From Dictyophora rubrovolvata (lineage: Eukaryota > Basidiomycota > Agaricomycetes > Phallales > Phallaceae): a DNA stretch of 64,000 nt. The position numbers and the translations under genes were made by a program. Where the stretch lies: the NCBI GenBank assembly GCA_029959195.1, contig CP114126.1, positions 372,001 through 436,000 of the forward strand, given 5' to 3'. Below, piece by piece: positions 48,497-60,763 of this stretch (within the stretch, counting starts at the first letter, position 1; every line of letters starts with the position of its first letter). The notes under the pieces are model-generated. The model made no database searches. It saw only the letters and a list, made by a program, of their open reading frames with translations, and was not told the origin of the DNA.

Positions 48497-48815
48497 TGTT
48501 ATCTAAGATATGAAATCACGTATTTTTTGAAAATTATCCTCGTTTAATTGGCTTGAGCCTTTCGGCAGATTTCGGCAGAGCTGCACTGTCCACTGTGCGA
48601 TAAATATATATTTTTTCCCAAGACCATATCTCAAATGGAAGGTAAATTCTTGTGCCTATCTAACAACGACGACTGTGTGATTGCGGTAATAAGTATATAA
48701 TTCCACGAGTCATGTTAATAGTCCTGTGAGGATTCGTTCAATTCAATTCACTTTTTTCTCCCTCTTTTCTCTCTCTTTTTTGTTTTCCTTCCCTCGGTTC
48801 GGGCAGCATTTAGTA
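48497..48815. promoter_or_regulatory. Gap with CT-rich promoter tract before the MFS gene
   Basis: 319 bases between ERG10 and the MFS carrier. Positions 48751-48795 are a pyrimidine run (TTTTTTCTCCCTCTTTTCTC and on), a typical fungal core promoter element just upstream of the ATG at 48816. No gene is seen. Confidence 0.5.
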
Positions 48816-51300
48816 ATGTTGACTACCAAAGTTTCCGAAGAGAAGGAAGGAATCCAAACTTACATCGATGAAAAACCCCCAGTCTCGGAACTGAGTTACG
48901 ATATTGAAGACGGCGACGAGGCTCTCGAGCTCGTAGGTACCCTCCGTTCGGCACATTTTAGCGAGGAATACAGCTTGAGGTTAAGACGCAAATTGGTATA
49001 TGGTAGTCGGTACCACATCTCAGAACACAACTGATTCAAACGACAGGATCTCCTGATTCCTCCGATTTGCGCTGCTGTCTACTTTACGCAATTTTTGGAC
49101 AAGACTTCACTAAACTATGCTAGGTGAGTTTCTGACGTCTCCTACGTACTTAGGGAACAGAATGAAATGACGTTGAATCTAGCATCATGGGGTTGCCTAT
49201 CACCGGTCAAAACTACAACCTCGTTTCCCTTGCCTTTTACGTTGGTAATACATATATATGGCTATCTTCTTTTCCTTACTAAAACTTCTAAATAATACAA
49301 GGTTTCCTCTTTTGGGAATTTCCTACCATGTATCTTTCGCAAAAATCGAGGATCGCTAAATACTTAGGTGTGATTCCCAGTAGTCTTTTAGATGTTAATG
49401 TAATAATTTGTTGATTTTAGGTGTAAATGTTGTTCTTTGGGGTATTATACTTATGTTGCATGCTGCTGCACCTAGTTTCGGCCCATTTTTTGCGTTACGC
49501 TTCCTTCTGGGTACTCAACTTGCTAATCATTGCCTTAAACACTAAGCTCATGGTACGTGCCATAGGGATGTGCGAAAGCTGTGTTGCGCCCACCCTCATT
49601 TTGTTGATTTCAATGTTCTACAAAAAATCAGAGCAGGTAAATGAGTTCAATTTCATGTGTTGACAATATATAAACTGATATCTTATACTATAGGCTAGCC
49701 GTATCTCCTGGTTCTACGTTATGGTGCGTTTTGCTTATCAGTTTGGAAGAACTTCGTTCACGGTAAATTTGACCATCAAAGAATGGACTGACGCAAATCT
49801 TTGGAGGCTTTGTGGCATACGGCATCGTGAGCTTTCTCCTGAAAAATAGTTTAGTCGTTCTCTAAGAGACCTCAGTCCTTTTCCAATTCCTTGACCCTCC
49901 CGCCATATAAGATCTTGTACATCTTGTTAGGTGGATTCGCGATTTTAGTAGGATTATGTGTGCTAATTTGGCTGCCGGATTCTCCTGTACACGCACGGTT
50001 TCTTACCAAGGAAGAGAGGGTTGCAGCTCTGGAACGAGTGCGAAATGATCAAGGCGGTACAGCAAATAGGCATTTCAAAAAGGAGCAGGTAAAGATCATG
50101 TTCGTATACCGAATCACCAACAATGTTTCATAGCTCTTTTTTGAAGGTCTGGGAAGCCCTTACTGACATTCGAACTTGGCTCATCGTTATCACGACATTA
50201 ACGAGTACGTTTTCACGGTCAACTTTCGATGTTAGTAAATTAATTGACATCTCTCGCAGACAGTATCCCAAATGGGGGCTTGAGCAATTTTAGTAATATA
50301 ATCATTGAAGTGAGTGGCTCATAAGCCGTTTACACAGACCGTACGCTGAAATTATCTAACCTGTCATACAGAATTTCGGTTATACCTCGCGTCAGACGTT
50401 AATTCTCTCCACTCCTGCAGGCGTATTGGGAGCAGCTACCACTCTTATCTGTGGATATTACTCAGACAAGAAGGTATTTTTTCCATTCAACTTTTCGAGA
50501 AGAAGCTTGGTGAACCACTTATATGCCGGCAGAACGAAAGGATGATTCCGATTATTTTTGCTATAGTAAGAAACTGCTTCCGTAGTGAAATAATCCGATG
50601 TTGAAATGATGATTCAGGTTCCTACCATCATCGGTTCAGCGCTGCTAGTTGGACTGAATGGCTCCCATATGAAAGGTAAATATACTAAATCAGTACTGTA
50701 CGGAAGCGATATTAAATGATCTAGGTGTCTTATTGTTTGGTGCCTACCTCATTGGAACATTTGGTTCTGCTTTATCTAGCATATATGCATGGAATGCTAG
50801 CAATACCGGTGGACATACAAAGAAAGGTATAGTTCTTTTTCCGTGTGTAAATGGCAGTCACGCTGATGGGCCACACGACAGTCACCATTAATGCTCTAAC
50901 CCTGGTGGCTTTTGCACTGGGAAATATAGCTGGTATTTCTTTTCCCTTGTATTACTAATTATTTTTGATTGAACTCTGAGTAATTTAGGTGCGGAAACGT
51001 TCCAGCCTAAAGATGCTCCCAATTACATTCCTGGAAAAATTGCCATCTTGGTATTAATGTCGGCTCAGATATTTATATCATTGACATTGCGATGGGTGAA
51101 CGTATACCTTAATCGCAAGAAACGTCGCGTTCTGGAAGAAGAGAAGGCCCGCAGAGGATGGACAGATGAGGACGTTGAGAAAGAAAGACAGAAACACGCA
51201 TTTTTGGATTTAACAGACAGACAGTGAGTAGTTGATCCAGTTCAAAGCGTCTTGGCTCATTTAATTATCCAGAAATATGTTCTTTGTCTATACTGCATGA
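48816..51300 (+). CDS. MFS carrier of the DAL5/allantoate permease family
   Basis: Twelve-TM anion:cation symporter-type MFS protein, usually importing allantoate, vitamins or other small organic acids. After an acidic N-terminus (VSEEKEGIQTYIDEKPP) it reads LLIPPICAAVYFTQFLDKTS, the family's TM1 signature. Then LAFYVGFLFWEFPTMYLSQK, MCESCVAPTLILLISMFYKK and IWLPDSPVHARFLTKEERVA (conserved loop 6-7) follow. It continues EALTDIRTWLIVI, GGLSNFSNIIIENFGYTSRQ and LSSIYAWNASNTGGHTKK. An extra 3' exon (GTGAGT donor at 51225) converts the immediate stop into the usual tail LTDRQNMFFVYTA, ending 51300. At least 15 introns, the most fragmented gene here. The substrate cannot be told from sequence. Confidence 0.88.
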
Positions 51301-51465
51301 ATACTTTGATTAATACTTACTCATTTTATGTAATGTGACAACACGTGTGACATGACGCATTGAGACGCGTAGCGAGTCACTAGTCACTAGTCACTTCCTT
51401 TGAATCCTTTCTTGCCACTTCTAAATTTCAAAGTTCTCAACATTTCGTGACCTGGAAAAGATAAA

Positions 51466-53303
51466 ATGCTCGGTTCTCAGCCCCTTTCCGTCAAAATTCT
51501 AAGCCATCCTCATTTTCAAAAGCAAGATCATGATATTGCGCGTGTCCAGGAATATCTCCGTGGCCAAAAATCGGGGTCCAGGGCAATGAAACCTCCCACA
51601 GAAACAGGAACCTTCTCACATGAAAAAAACAACTTTCAGCTTGCTCCAGTTAGTCTGCCTGGAACTGGTTTTTCTAGCCCTATATTGCAGCCTCGCACGG
51701 AAAAAAATAAGTATGACAACGGCAAAAGTTCCATACACGTCAAGGAGTCAAATACCAACCGGATCGTTAACAAGTCTAGAGAAACGACAGAAAAATCAGT
51801 CGGAAACGATGACGTTGATGACAGGTCGAAGCGTAAGTTTCCTACGGGGTTGTGGGCTCAACTTATTGCCATGCACTTTAGGCTTGAAAGCCCGCCGCGT
51901 CAAAAAAGGGATACAACGCCAGATCATGAGACAAAAGTCTCCGGAAGTAGAAGAGAAGAACATCATGCCCAATATAGCCAAGGCTAGTAGCTACTCCGAG
52001 CTGAGCTTACTGCGAAAATCACCCCCTTTGAACATCAGAAGCGGACGGCTTACAGTATGCTACAAACTTCTCTCATATATGCACCTGGTATGGTTAAACA
52101 TTTACTTAGCTAAAGCCGAATATTGTTCCCGGCTTTTTCAGCAAAGGAAAGTCATCAACTACAATCAGTACAACTAATAAGCCAAAAGTGCCCGGTATGA
52201 GCTATAAGATAACATGAGGTATTTTTGCTAATTAGCAAGCAGTATTACCGGCGAAATCAAATGAGATGCCGAACGAACAGCTAGTTAACAGAAGCGTAAA
52301 AACGTCGTCCCCTAGTGTTACTCGAGTCGCTAGATCAGAGGATGAAGGTTCAAGGAACGGGGCCAGGCAAACCACAGCTATACCAGATCATACACCAAAC
52401 GTATGCCAGCCAAAATCAGGCATCGCGAATCGGGAAACAATCACAGATGTTGGTTCCTCTTCTTCAGCGATGTCGCAACCTTCGTGTAGATATTCTGATG
52501 TTTGGGACATTGAGGTTGAGAAACCTCTGCCTTCCGATGCATCATCCATACGAGGTGTCAGTTCAAGAAAACCAGAAGGTCAAGACATTTCCGGTTCAAC
52601 TCCTCTTGTACAAAAGCAGCATGATCTCCACAAAATGTACCTGGATTCAGACGACATTCTTTCTCCCATGTGGTACGAACAGACTATTGACCATGTCGTA
52701 ACAGGAAAGGCATCTAACGCCAACACGTTCTTATGGATGCCATATTCCTCACAACGGATGCCACATGCGATTAATGCTATGCACTCCCAAAAGTTGGAAG
52801 ATAATTTCGATTTTCATGGCGCTCAAGAACAGCTACTGGATAATCTAGAATTTATTTCGCCTATTCGATCCGACAGCCAAACTCACATGTATACTTCTCA
52901 TTTGTACTGGGATGGAATAAATGCATCTAACGTACCGGATTCCCTCGTTGACAGTCAATTAGGATTGGATGGGCGAGATCAATGTGAAGGATATGAAACC
53001 CTCAGTCCGTGGCCGCAAATCGGATATAGTGACGACGTCGAGGACATTATGCAGGACCCGTATCCATATAGCATTTCCCGCAACAACACTGCGAACGACT
53101 ACAAAGCTGACTATGAAACAGAAGGCAACTACGAGATAAATGTGGGGGCTGGCAGTCCTGCATCGTGTCAAGTATTGGTCGTGGACTGGGACCTTAAGTC
53201 CACAGTGTCTCCAAATTTCCAAACGATCACAGACACTCATTGGGATTCAGAGGAAGAATTGAGAAGGAATTTGCAAAATCATTGGCAACCTCAAAGGTTT
53301 TAA
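51466..53303 (+). CDS. Uncharacterised protein, about 550 aa
   Basis: I do not recognise a family. Exon 1 (51466-51834) starts MLGSQPLSVKILSHPHFQKQ. Splicing at GTAAGT 51835 to 51881 joins RSKR to LKARRVKKGIQRQ. Further introns at about 52060-52110 and 52197-52240 lead into the long last exon from about 52240. The reading frame therefore changes relative to the genome, and simple ORFs end early. The product is polar and disordered: a basic first third (KARRVKKGIQRQIMRQK) and an acidic, aromatic-rich last third (DSDDILSPMWYEQTIDHV; SDVWDIEVEKPLPSD). It could be a nuclear regulator, but that is a guess. Spacing from eS1 is 150 bases, same strand. Confidence 0.6.
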
Positions 53304-53454
53304 TAATAAGGCTATTGAGGGCCAGCGAGTCGAGATTACAAAGCGCTCGCGTAAGCAGCTGTACAGTTCTTTCTTTTTGCAGCATTACAACTCCGCCGGT
53401 GCTTCAACACGCTCAACTCCAAGACTTGGATTCTCCTCCCCTCTCTATTTAAAA

Positions 53455-54445
53455 ATGGCTGTTGGCAAGGTTTGTTTGTATAACGCACCTTTGTTGTAAT
53501 TTATAATTTATCGTTCCTAGAATAAACGTTTGTCGAAGGGTAAAAAAGGTTTGAAGAAGAAGGTCGTTGACCCGTTTTCACGCAAAGGTAAGCCTATTCT
53601 TTGTTCATAAAGCCTCGGTTGTGGTCAAATAACTTTCTCATAGATTGGTATGATGTCAAGGCTCCCAATATTTTTGAAATTAAAAACGTCGGGAAGACAT
53701 TGGCAAACCGTTCGCAAGGTTTAAGTACGTGCTCTACATACGTATAACATCCACATTCTCAGGCGATAAATCTCTTCTCTCACAGAAAATTCCGCGGATT
53801 CATTGAAAGGGCGTGTCATTGAGGTTTCACTTGCGGATTTAAACAAGGACGAAGAACAATCATTCCGTAAAATCAAGCTGCGAGTAGACGAGGTTCAAGG
53901 CAAAAATTGTCTCACAAATTTCCACGGAATGGATTTTACATCCGACAAGTTACGCTCCCTCGTCCGAAAATGGCAATCTCTCATTGAGGCCCACGTCGAT
54001 GTGAAGACCCAAGATGGTTACCTTGTCCGTCTCTTTGCCATCGCCTTCACCAAAAAGCGACCGAACCAAGTTCGTAAGACGACTTACGCTCAGTCCGCCC
54101 AAATTCGGGAAATACGGAAGAAGATGTTTGAGATAATGATTCGCGAAGCGTCGAGTGTCGATCTTCTTGCATTGGTTCAAAAATTTATCCCTGAGGCAAT
54201 CGGACGAGAAATTGAGAAAGCTGCCCGTGGAATCTACCCAGTACAATCCGTTTATATCCGCAAAGCCAAGATTCTTAAATCACCTAAGTTCGATGTCTCA
54301 AAACTCATGGAAATTCATGGAGAATCGACAGACGTAAGTCTACATTTTTCGTCTTAATAATCTACTTTAGTAATCTTAACCTCAGGAAACTGGTACTAAG
54401 GTAGTGAAGGAGTTCAAGGAACCTCAGATCTTAGAATCCGTATAA
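53455..54445 (+). CDS. RPS1: 40S ribosomal protein eS1 (RPS1/S3Ae)
   Basis: Small-subunit protein near the mRNA exit site. It starts MAVGK, then [20 protein letters not shown] and [40 protein letters not shown] and [20 protein letters not shown] follow, and then [20 protein letters not shown]. The C-terminal part reads [20 protein letters not shown] and [16 protein letters not shown], ending [12 protein letters not shown]. Four introns, the first right after the fifth codon, a common position in ribosomal protein genes. The ATG lies at the end of a TTTAAAA motif with a short CT-rich leader. Length of about 257 residues fits the family. Confidence 0.96.
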
Positions 54446-54739
54446 AATTATACTACAAGTCTGATTGTCATTCGCATGTTTTTGTATGCTATACAACCGG
54501 CTCTAGGCATATGGATATGCTATGAACTTTTTTCTCTCCTTTTTTTCGCTACTACATAAAGGAATTGTCCTGGAGGATAAATGGATATAATCGCCTTTCG
54601 TTTATCTACTTATAATAGTGTCTAAATGTACTGTCTGAGACATTCTGCCCCATCCGAATTTGGCTGTCGGAGCTTAAGCTCCAGGACCTCAGTGAGCTGC
54701 GTCGACTCGAAGTTATCTACACCCTTCTACACTCAGGCC

Positions 54740-55458
54740 ATGGACGTGGCACATATTAAAAGCCTGTTGGGAGTGCATCCTGATTGGCCAAAGAAGGTAT
54801 ATCAACCTTAAGAATGTCTTTTTCGCTTAGCGCGACTAACATCTAAAAGGGTATAGTTTTTCTTGACATTTTCCCGATTTTAAGGAATCCGCTTGCATTC
54901 GAATCTCTGATCACACATTTTGTTCATCACATCGTTTCGCATACAATACCAAGCATTGGGGGAAAGATCGATGTTGTGGTTGGATTGGATGCTCGGGGAT
55001 TCTTGCTGGGTCCAATTATCGCTCTACGTCTCGGAGCAGCCTTTGTGCCTGTCCGGAAGAAAGGCAAGCTCCCAGGGACGTGTACAACAGCGGAGTACGT
55101 GAAAGAATACGGGACTGTACGTTTTTTCGCAGCTTTTCAACGACGGCGCGGCAACTGAATGCATCGAAACAGGATAGTTTTGAAATGCAAGCAGGTTCTA
55201 TCAAACAGAACTCTAATGTCATCGTTGTCGATGACCTTATCGCAACAGGTAAGGAAAAACTTGATCGTGGTCGGCTCTGCCTTGCATCCTAACGTTTTGT
55301 CGTACGCATCAGGTGGCTCAGCAAAGGCTGCAGGCGAACTCGTCGCCGCTCAGCATGGTAAAACGGTTGAATATCTGTTTATTATCGGCTTGCCGCTTTT
55401 GAAAGGCGCAGAGAAATTAGATGCACCTGTGTATACGATGATCGAAGCAAAAGATTGA
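54740..55458 (+). CDS. APT1: Adenine phosphoribosyltransferase (APT1)
   Basis: Purine salvage enzyme: adenine plus PRPP gives AMP and pyrophosphate. Start MDVAHIKSLLGVHPDWPKKG, then IVFLDIFPILRNPLAF (the usual F.DI.P.L motif). VVGLDARGFLLGPIIALRLG and AAFVPVRKKGKLPGTC follow. The PRPP-binding loop NVIVVDDLIATGGSAKAAGE is complete. It ends YTMIEAKD. Three introns, near 54800-54848, 55119-55172 and 55249-55311. The frame is open upstream to ATG 54626, but ATG 54740 matches the family start. Confidence 0.94.
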
Positions 55459-55550
55459 TAGTCATTCGGTGTTCTGTACAAATATAATATTCTGAGATTT
55501 ACCCTGACGTGGACGCATTGCGTCGAATTGGAATTGGCAGGACACGCAGC

Positions 55551-55570
55551 TACGTGACATGTAACAGTCA
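55551..55570. promoter_or_regulatory. E-box-like site upstream of MTR4
   Basis: TACGTGACATGTAACAGTCA lies about 50-70 bases before the MTR4 ATG. Its TACGTGAC core matches that in the NCR1/DPH6 gap. Confidence 0.4.
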
Positions 55571-55618
55571 CACTGGAAGGAGCTTCGTTAACTCGTTAAA
55601 ATTCTTTCACGATTCGCT

Positions 55619-58600
55619 ATGAAGAGGGACGCTCCAGAAGAAGACGGTGATGCTCGGGGCGAGTCGACTGACGTTCAGAATAACAGCAATTCTCAGTCAA
55701 ACAAACGGCAGCGAGTATTCTCCTCGGAGGCAGTGCTAGTGGATGAATTCGAAAGAGAAGCTAAACGAGAGGTGCCTGCAAGTGCTGGTTTGACTGGCAC
55801 AGTCGAAGTTGGACAGCGATTAGAACTACGACACCAGGTATGTCGCGTGTTTTGCTCTCCTCCCCCGCATTGATCAATCTATTGTTATTAAGGTTCGACA
55901 CCAAGTAGCCATTCCATTAGGCTACAGCTATATCCCTATATCGCAGCATGTGGCCCCAGCTGTCCCTGCGCGACAATACCCTTTTACACTGGATCCATTT
56001 CAACAAGTGGCCATACACGCCATTGAGCGAAATGAAAGTGTTCTGGTTTCAGCTCATACAAGTGCAGGCAAGACAGTGGTCGCTGAATACGCCATAGCCC
56101 AATGCTTGAGAGACAAACAACGTGTTATTTACACAAGCCCAATCAAAGTAGCTCATTTTGATCTTTTGAGCACTTGCATGTATCTGACTTCTTTTGGTTC
56201 AGGCTTTAAGTAATCAAAAATATCGGGAACTACTAGCCGAATTTGGAGATGTGGGTCTTATGACGGGTGATGTAACAATCAACCCGAGTGCCTCTTGTTT
56301 AGTTATGACCACCGAAGTAATGTAATTCAAGTGATAGGTCGTTTCTATTATACTAATGCATTGATTTCTCAGATTTTACGTTCGATGCTCTATAGAGGTT
56401 CAGAAGTCATGCGTGAAGTAGCATGGGTTGTCTTTGATGAAATACACTATATGCGAGATGCCGGTATGTGGGATCCGCCTATTGCATTTTTATCAGCGTC
56501 CTAACTAACAACGCAGAACGTGGGGTTGTATGGGAGGAGACTATTATTCTTCTACCGCATAAGGTTAAACACGTTTTTCTATCGGCGACAATCCCTAATG
56601 CTATGGAATTCGCCGAATGGATCTGTAAACTGCACCAGCAACCTTGTCATATTGTATTCACCGATTTCCGTCCCACTCCCTTACAACATTATCTGTTTCC
56701 GGCTGGAGGTGAAGGTATATACTTGGTCGTTAACGAGAAAGGAGAATTTCGTGAAGATAATTTTCAAAAAGCCATGGGCATGGTTGCTGAAAGGCAGGGC
56801 GAAGATCCTGCCAGTTTAACCGCTGGAAAGGGAAGAAAAGGCAATACGAAGAAAGGCGGTCAAAAAGGTCAATAAAACACATGTTAATGCGAAAGAAAGT
56901 CTAAAACTCTTTTATGCTAGGTTCTTCCGACATCGTCAAAATCATCAAAATGATTATGATGAAGAACTACAACCCAGTTATCATCTTTGCCTTTAGCAAA
57001 AGGGAATGCGAAGCTCTTGCTCGAAATATGGTCAAATTTGAAGTAAACAATGCCGAAGAACAATCTGCAGTGGAGAATATTTTTAATAATGCCATGGCTA
57101 GTCTTTCTGAACCCGACCGACAACTGCCTCATATTGTACAATTATTGCCTCTTCTCAAACGAGGCATTGGTGTCCATCACGGTGGCCTTCTTCCTATTTT
57201 AAAGGAAGTCATAGAAATTCTTTTCCAAGAAGGCTTAATCAAAGTCCTCTTTGCTACTGAGACGTTTTCTATCGGTCTCAATATGCCCGCAAAAACCGTT
57301 GTCTTTACCAATGTTCGTAAATTTGACGGGAATGAGTGGCGGAATCTGAGCAGTGGTGAATATATTCAGATGTCGGGACGGGCGGGCAGACGAGGATTGG
57401 ACGACCGAGGGGTTGTTATACTAATGTGCGATGAAAAATTGGAACCTGTTTCCGCGAAATCTATGATTAAAGGAGAGGCTGACCGGTTGAACTCAGCGTT
57501 TCATCTTGGATATAATATGGTGCTGAATCTAATGAAAGTCGAGGGTATTAGTCCGGAATTTATGCTGGAGCATTGCTTCTTCCAGTTTCAAAACCACGTC
57601 GAGATACCAACACTGGAAAAAGGTATGCTTTCAATTCATGCCTCAAACCCCCGGATTAAGCAATCGATATCCAGAATTGAAGGAGGAAGAAAGTCGCTTG
57701 TCTAACATTTCCATCGAAAATGAAGACGAGATCGGAGATTACTATGATTTGCGAAAGAAATTGGATGAACTTTCGGCTGATTTCAAGTTGGTTGTTACCC
57801 ATCCGTCATATAGCCTCCGCTATTTTAAGCCTGGTCGACCAGTGAAGGTCAAACATCAAGATTTGAATTTCGGCTGGGGAATTGTCATTAATTGTCAGCA
57901 AAGGACTCCGCCAAAAGTGCGTGTGTTCAGTCTAGAAGGGCACAAAACTAACTTCAGGCTTCAAGGGGCACATAGCACCAGACCCGACAGAATCTCCTCA
58001 TTCCCAATTCATCCTAGATGTTCTCCTTTATTGTTCTCAAAATTCTACTGTGTCGTCAAATGGAACGTCTGCCCTGTCAAGCAGCTCGAATAATATCAAG
58101 CCCTGCCCCCGCAATCAAAAGGGAGTGCCGTTAGTTGTACCTGTTTTGCTGTCGACAATCGATGGCATTGGAAATATTCTCATTCATCTACCTAAGGATT
58201 TGAGATCCCTTTCCGCTCGCGAAACAGCGTGGCAGAGTTTCCTCGAGTGTCAAAAACGCTTGCCAGAAGGTATAGCTTTAATTGATCCTATTAAACATAT
58301 GGGCATCAAGGACGAGAAATTTGATACGCTTGTCAAGGTATATGGAATTAGGTATATGCATACACTGTTGGCTGAATGGTTTTTCATCAAACAGAAAATC
58401 GAATCGCTAGAAAAACGACTGTATGCTAATCCCTTGCACAATTCGCCCACTTTGTCCCAACTCTACGAGCGCTATGCCAATAAAGAAGCATGCCGCCTAC
58501 GCATTCGCGAGACAAAGAAAAAGATTCAAGCGAAACATGATATTTTCCACATGGAAGAACTTAAATCGAGAAAGCGGGTTTTACGTCGCTTAGGGTTTAC

Positions 58601-59260
58601 TACCAACGTGGATATCATTGATACCAAAGGGCGTGTCGCTTGTGAAATCAGCACCGGAGATGAACTACTCTTGACTGAGCTAATTTTCAACGGCGTATTC
58701 AACCCCTTGTTGCCAGAACAATGCGCCGCTCTTTTAAGTTGCTTTGTTTTTACCGAAAAGGTTTGTAAATCATTGGAAATCGATTTCAACAGAATATTTA
58801 CTATTATTATTCCATCAGAGCGAACAAGTTGTCAAGTTGAAGGAAGAACTAGCTGGCCCGTTACGCTCGATGCAAGAAATTGCGCGAAGAATTGCGAAAG
58901 TCGCTAAAGAAAGCAAATTACCCGTGGTAGAAGACGACTACGTCGCCAGTTTCAAAGTTGAGCTCATGGACGCTGTCCTGCAATGGTGTCGCGGGGCATC
59001 CTTTGCAGATATATGCAAGGCATGTGCTCTCACCACCCATTCAAACTGCTCAAAGTGTATTAATATATCAATGATAGTTGACAGACCAATTCGAGGGTAG
59101 TTTAATTCGTGTTTTCCGACGACTCCAAGAGTTGATCAGACAGATGATCCAAGCAGCCAATGTAATTGGTAATGTCGAGTTGGAGGAAAAGTTTAAAAAG
59201 GCAGCAGAGATGCTTGAGAGACCAAACTCTGTCATTTTCTGTTCCAGTTTGTATTTATAA
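55619..59260 (+). CDS. MTR4: Exosome helicase MTR4 (DOB1)
   Basis: Ski2-like DExH RNA helicase of the TRAMP complex that feeds nuclear RNA to the exosome. Motif I is [15 protein letters not shown] and motif [13 protein letters not shown] (DEIH). Motif III is [30 protein letters not shown] and [20 protein letters not shown] follow, and motif VI is [15 protein letters not shown]. The arch/KOW region ([20 protein letters not shown]) and the C-terminal helical bundle ([18 protein letters not shown]) follow, ending [13 protein letters not shown], the invariant MTR4 C-terminus. The intron 58338-58394 (57 bases) is in frame and stop-free; the family reads LVK directly to [10 protein letters not shown] donor GTCAAT at about 56871 is non-standard. 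About ten introns. Confidence 0.96.
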
Positions 59261-59439
59261 TTTGCTTGTATTCTGGATCGGACGATCACTGTGTTTACCC
59301 ACGCAAACCAATAGACAGATACAAGTGCATTACACATTGTTATAATCTACATTATTGAGGTAAATACAACTGTCCTGGTAAACTTTACACCTTTCTACAT
59401 AACATAAATAGAATTAAAGAAACACCGAATCGGAAAAAA

Positions 59440-60579
59440 TTATCCGTTCATCGCAAAACCACCAAAATCAATATATGCTTCCCCAAGAGCGAGCTTTCTA
59501 ACAACCAAGGCTTCGACAATGAAACGAGACCCAGGTGTTCTTGGCATATTTGGATAAGATGTAGAAACGTTAGTGTCGTCTAGTGTGAGGGCTTTAATTT
59601 TGGACACAATGCTGTCCGTTGGGGATGAAATAACCGGTATCGACGTCTCCAGTTTGATTCCGGTAACGGGGGAAGATGGAAATAGATCCTTGTCCTTGTT
59701 GCCCCCTCGCATTTCGAACCTAACCCGCTTGCCATTAACCCACTTGCAGTTTCGAGGTTTAGGCTTGTTAAATCCAACATTCTCTTGTTTGGATGAAACG
59801 GTGAGGTGGGGGTGAGTTCGCTGAGGACGAGGTTTATACACAGTGCATATCTCGATGTCATAACTTATTAGAGGTTCCGAATTTTTTAAAGACTCATGGG
59901 TGAGGAAGATGCGGGAAGTAGCGGTCTCAAGACTTCTACTGACATCTCCACTATCTCGAGTATCGCAGCTATGTATCTGAGAATTGGCTTCTCCTTCGAT
60001 CCTGGGGACGTCGACTTCTAATTTCGCGCCTGGTGCAGTTCTTTCTTTGGCAAACGAAACCCCATGGTCTTCTTCAGCTAAACCGGGAGGTAACTTGAGT
60101 ATGGAGTTTAATCCGTTTCCGCTTGATAGCCCTCCAGGAATCTCAACTTCTTTGACAACAACAACAGACGCACCAATCTTCCCTGCCATCATTTCTAGTG
60201 TTTCTAAACTGGCTTCCAAATCAGCGCGTGAAAGACCAACGAGATGTCCCGAGTCAGCGACGCCCAGCTCGTAATAAGCATGACCTCCGCCTTCTAACAA
60301 ACGCCACTTTAATTGAGTGACTAGTCTTGTGAAACGTTCTGGAGAAGGATCTAAGAGTTTCAGCTTGTACTCAATGTTCCCCTGGGAAAGAATAAGTACC
60401 TGCTACTGAAAAATACAGGGACGTACATATTCAACTTCGGGAACCAGCTTGAGAACATTACACGGCTTGGGGTAAGCTTCTCCGGTGCTGCCACCAATTT
60501 GGAGGGAGGGTATACTGGCGATAAATGGATCCCAAGGACTTCCAACCCTTGGGCTCTCCGAGTCGGATTCACCAAACAT
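59440..60579 (-). CDS. Fungal GTPBP2-like protein without a GTPase domain
   Basis: Two exons: 60579-60430 (MFGESDSESPRVGSPWDPF...) and from about 60384 to 59440. The conserved block at about residues 50-115 reads IEYKLKLLDPSPERFTRLVT, QLKWRLLEGGGHAYYELGVA and DSGHLVGLSRADLEASLETL, as in the region before the GTPase of GTPBP1/2. No P-loop, DxxG or NKxD motif follows. Instead there is a disordered middle, a short ISYDIEICTVYKPRPQRTH segment, and a conserved end (SRFIVEALVVRKLALGEAYI, DFGGFAM). This head-and-tail pattern is, from memory, a fungal family annotated as GTP-binding protein 2. Function is unknown. Convergent with MTR4. Confidence 0.75.
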
Positions 60580-60763
60580 TTATTCAATGCAGATTAAGAA
60601 AATAAATGATAATAAATGATAATAATTTGCTGTTAGATGGTTCCTATATTCGAGGGATCATGGTGTAGTTTAAGTAGATGGCAGTTTCAGAACGGTTGGA
60701 ATAGGTGAAAGATGACTCGTACACGTAAGCGCTCGCGTTTATTTAGCTCCGACCCTTGCGAAG

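Noticed and set aside
51620-52177. 185-residue plus-strand frame overlapping the orphan gene
   Set aside because: Only its middle (after 51881) is used by the spliced gene; its N-terminal part is an out-of-frame reading of exon 1.
54626-54739. N-terminal extension of APT1
   Set aside because: In frame from ATG 54626, but family members start at the MDVAHIKSLL-like position and the extension is not conserved in style.
60360-60587. 75-residue minus-strand frame at the GTPBP2-like 5' end
   Set aside because: Wrong frame of exon 1 plus intron; the frame starting at 60579 joins properly to the conserved block.
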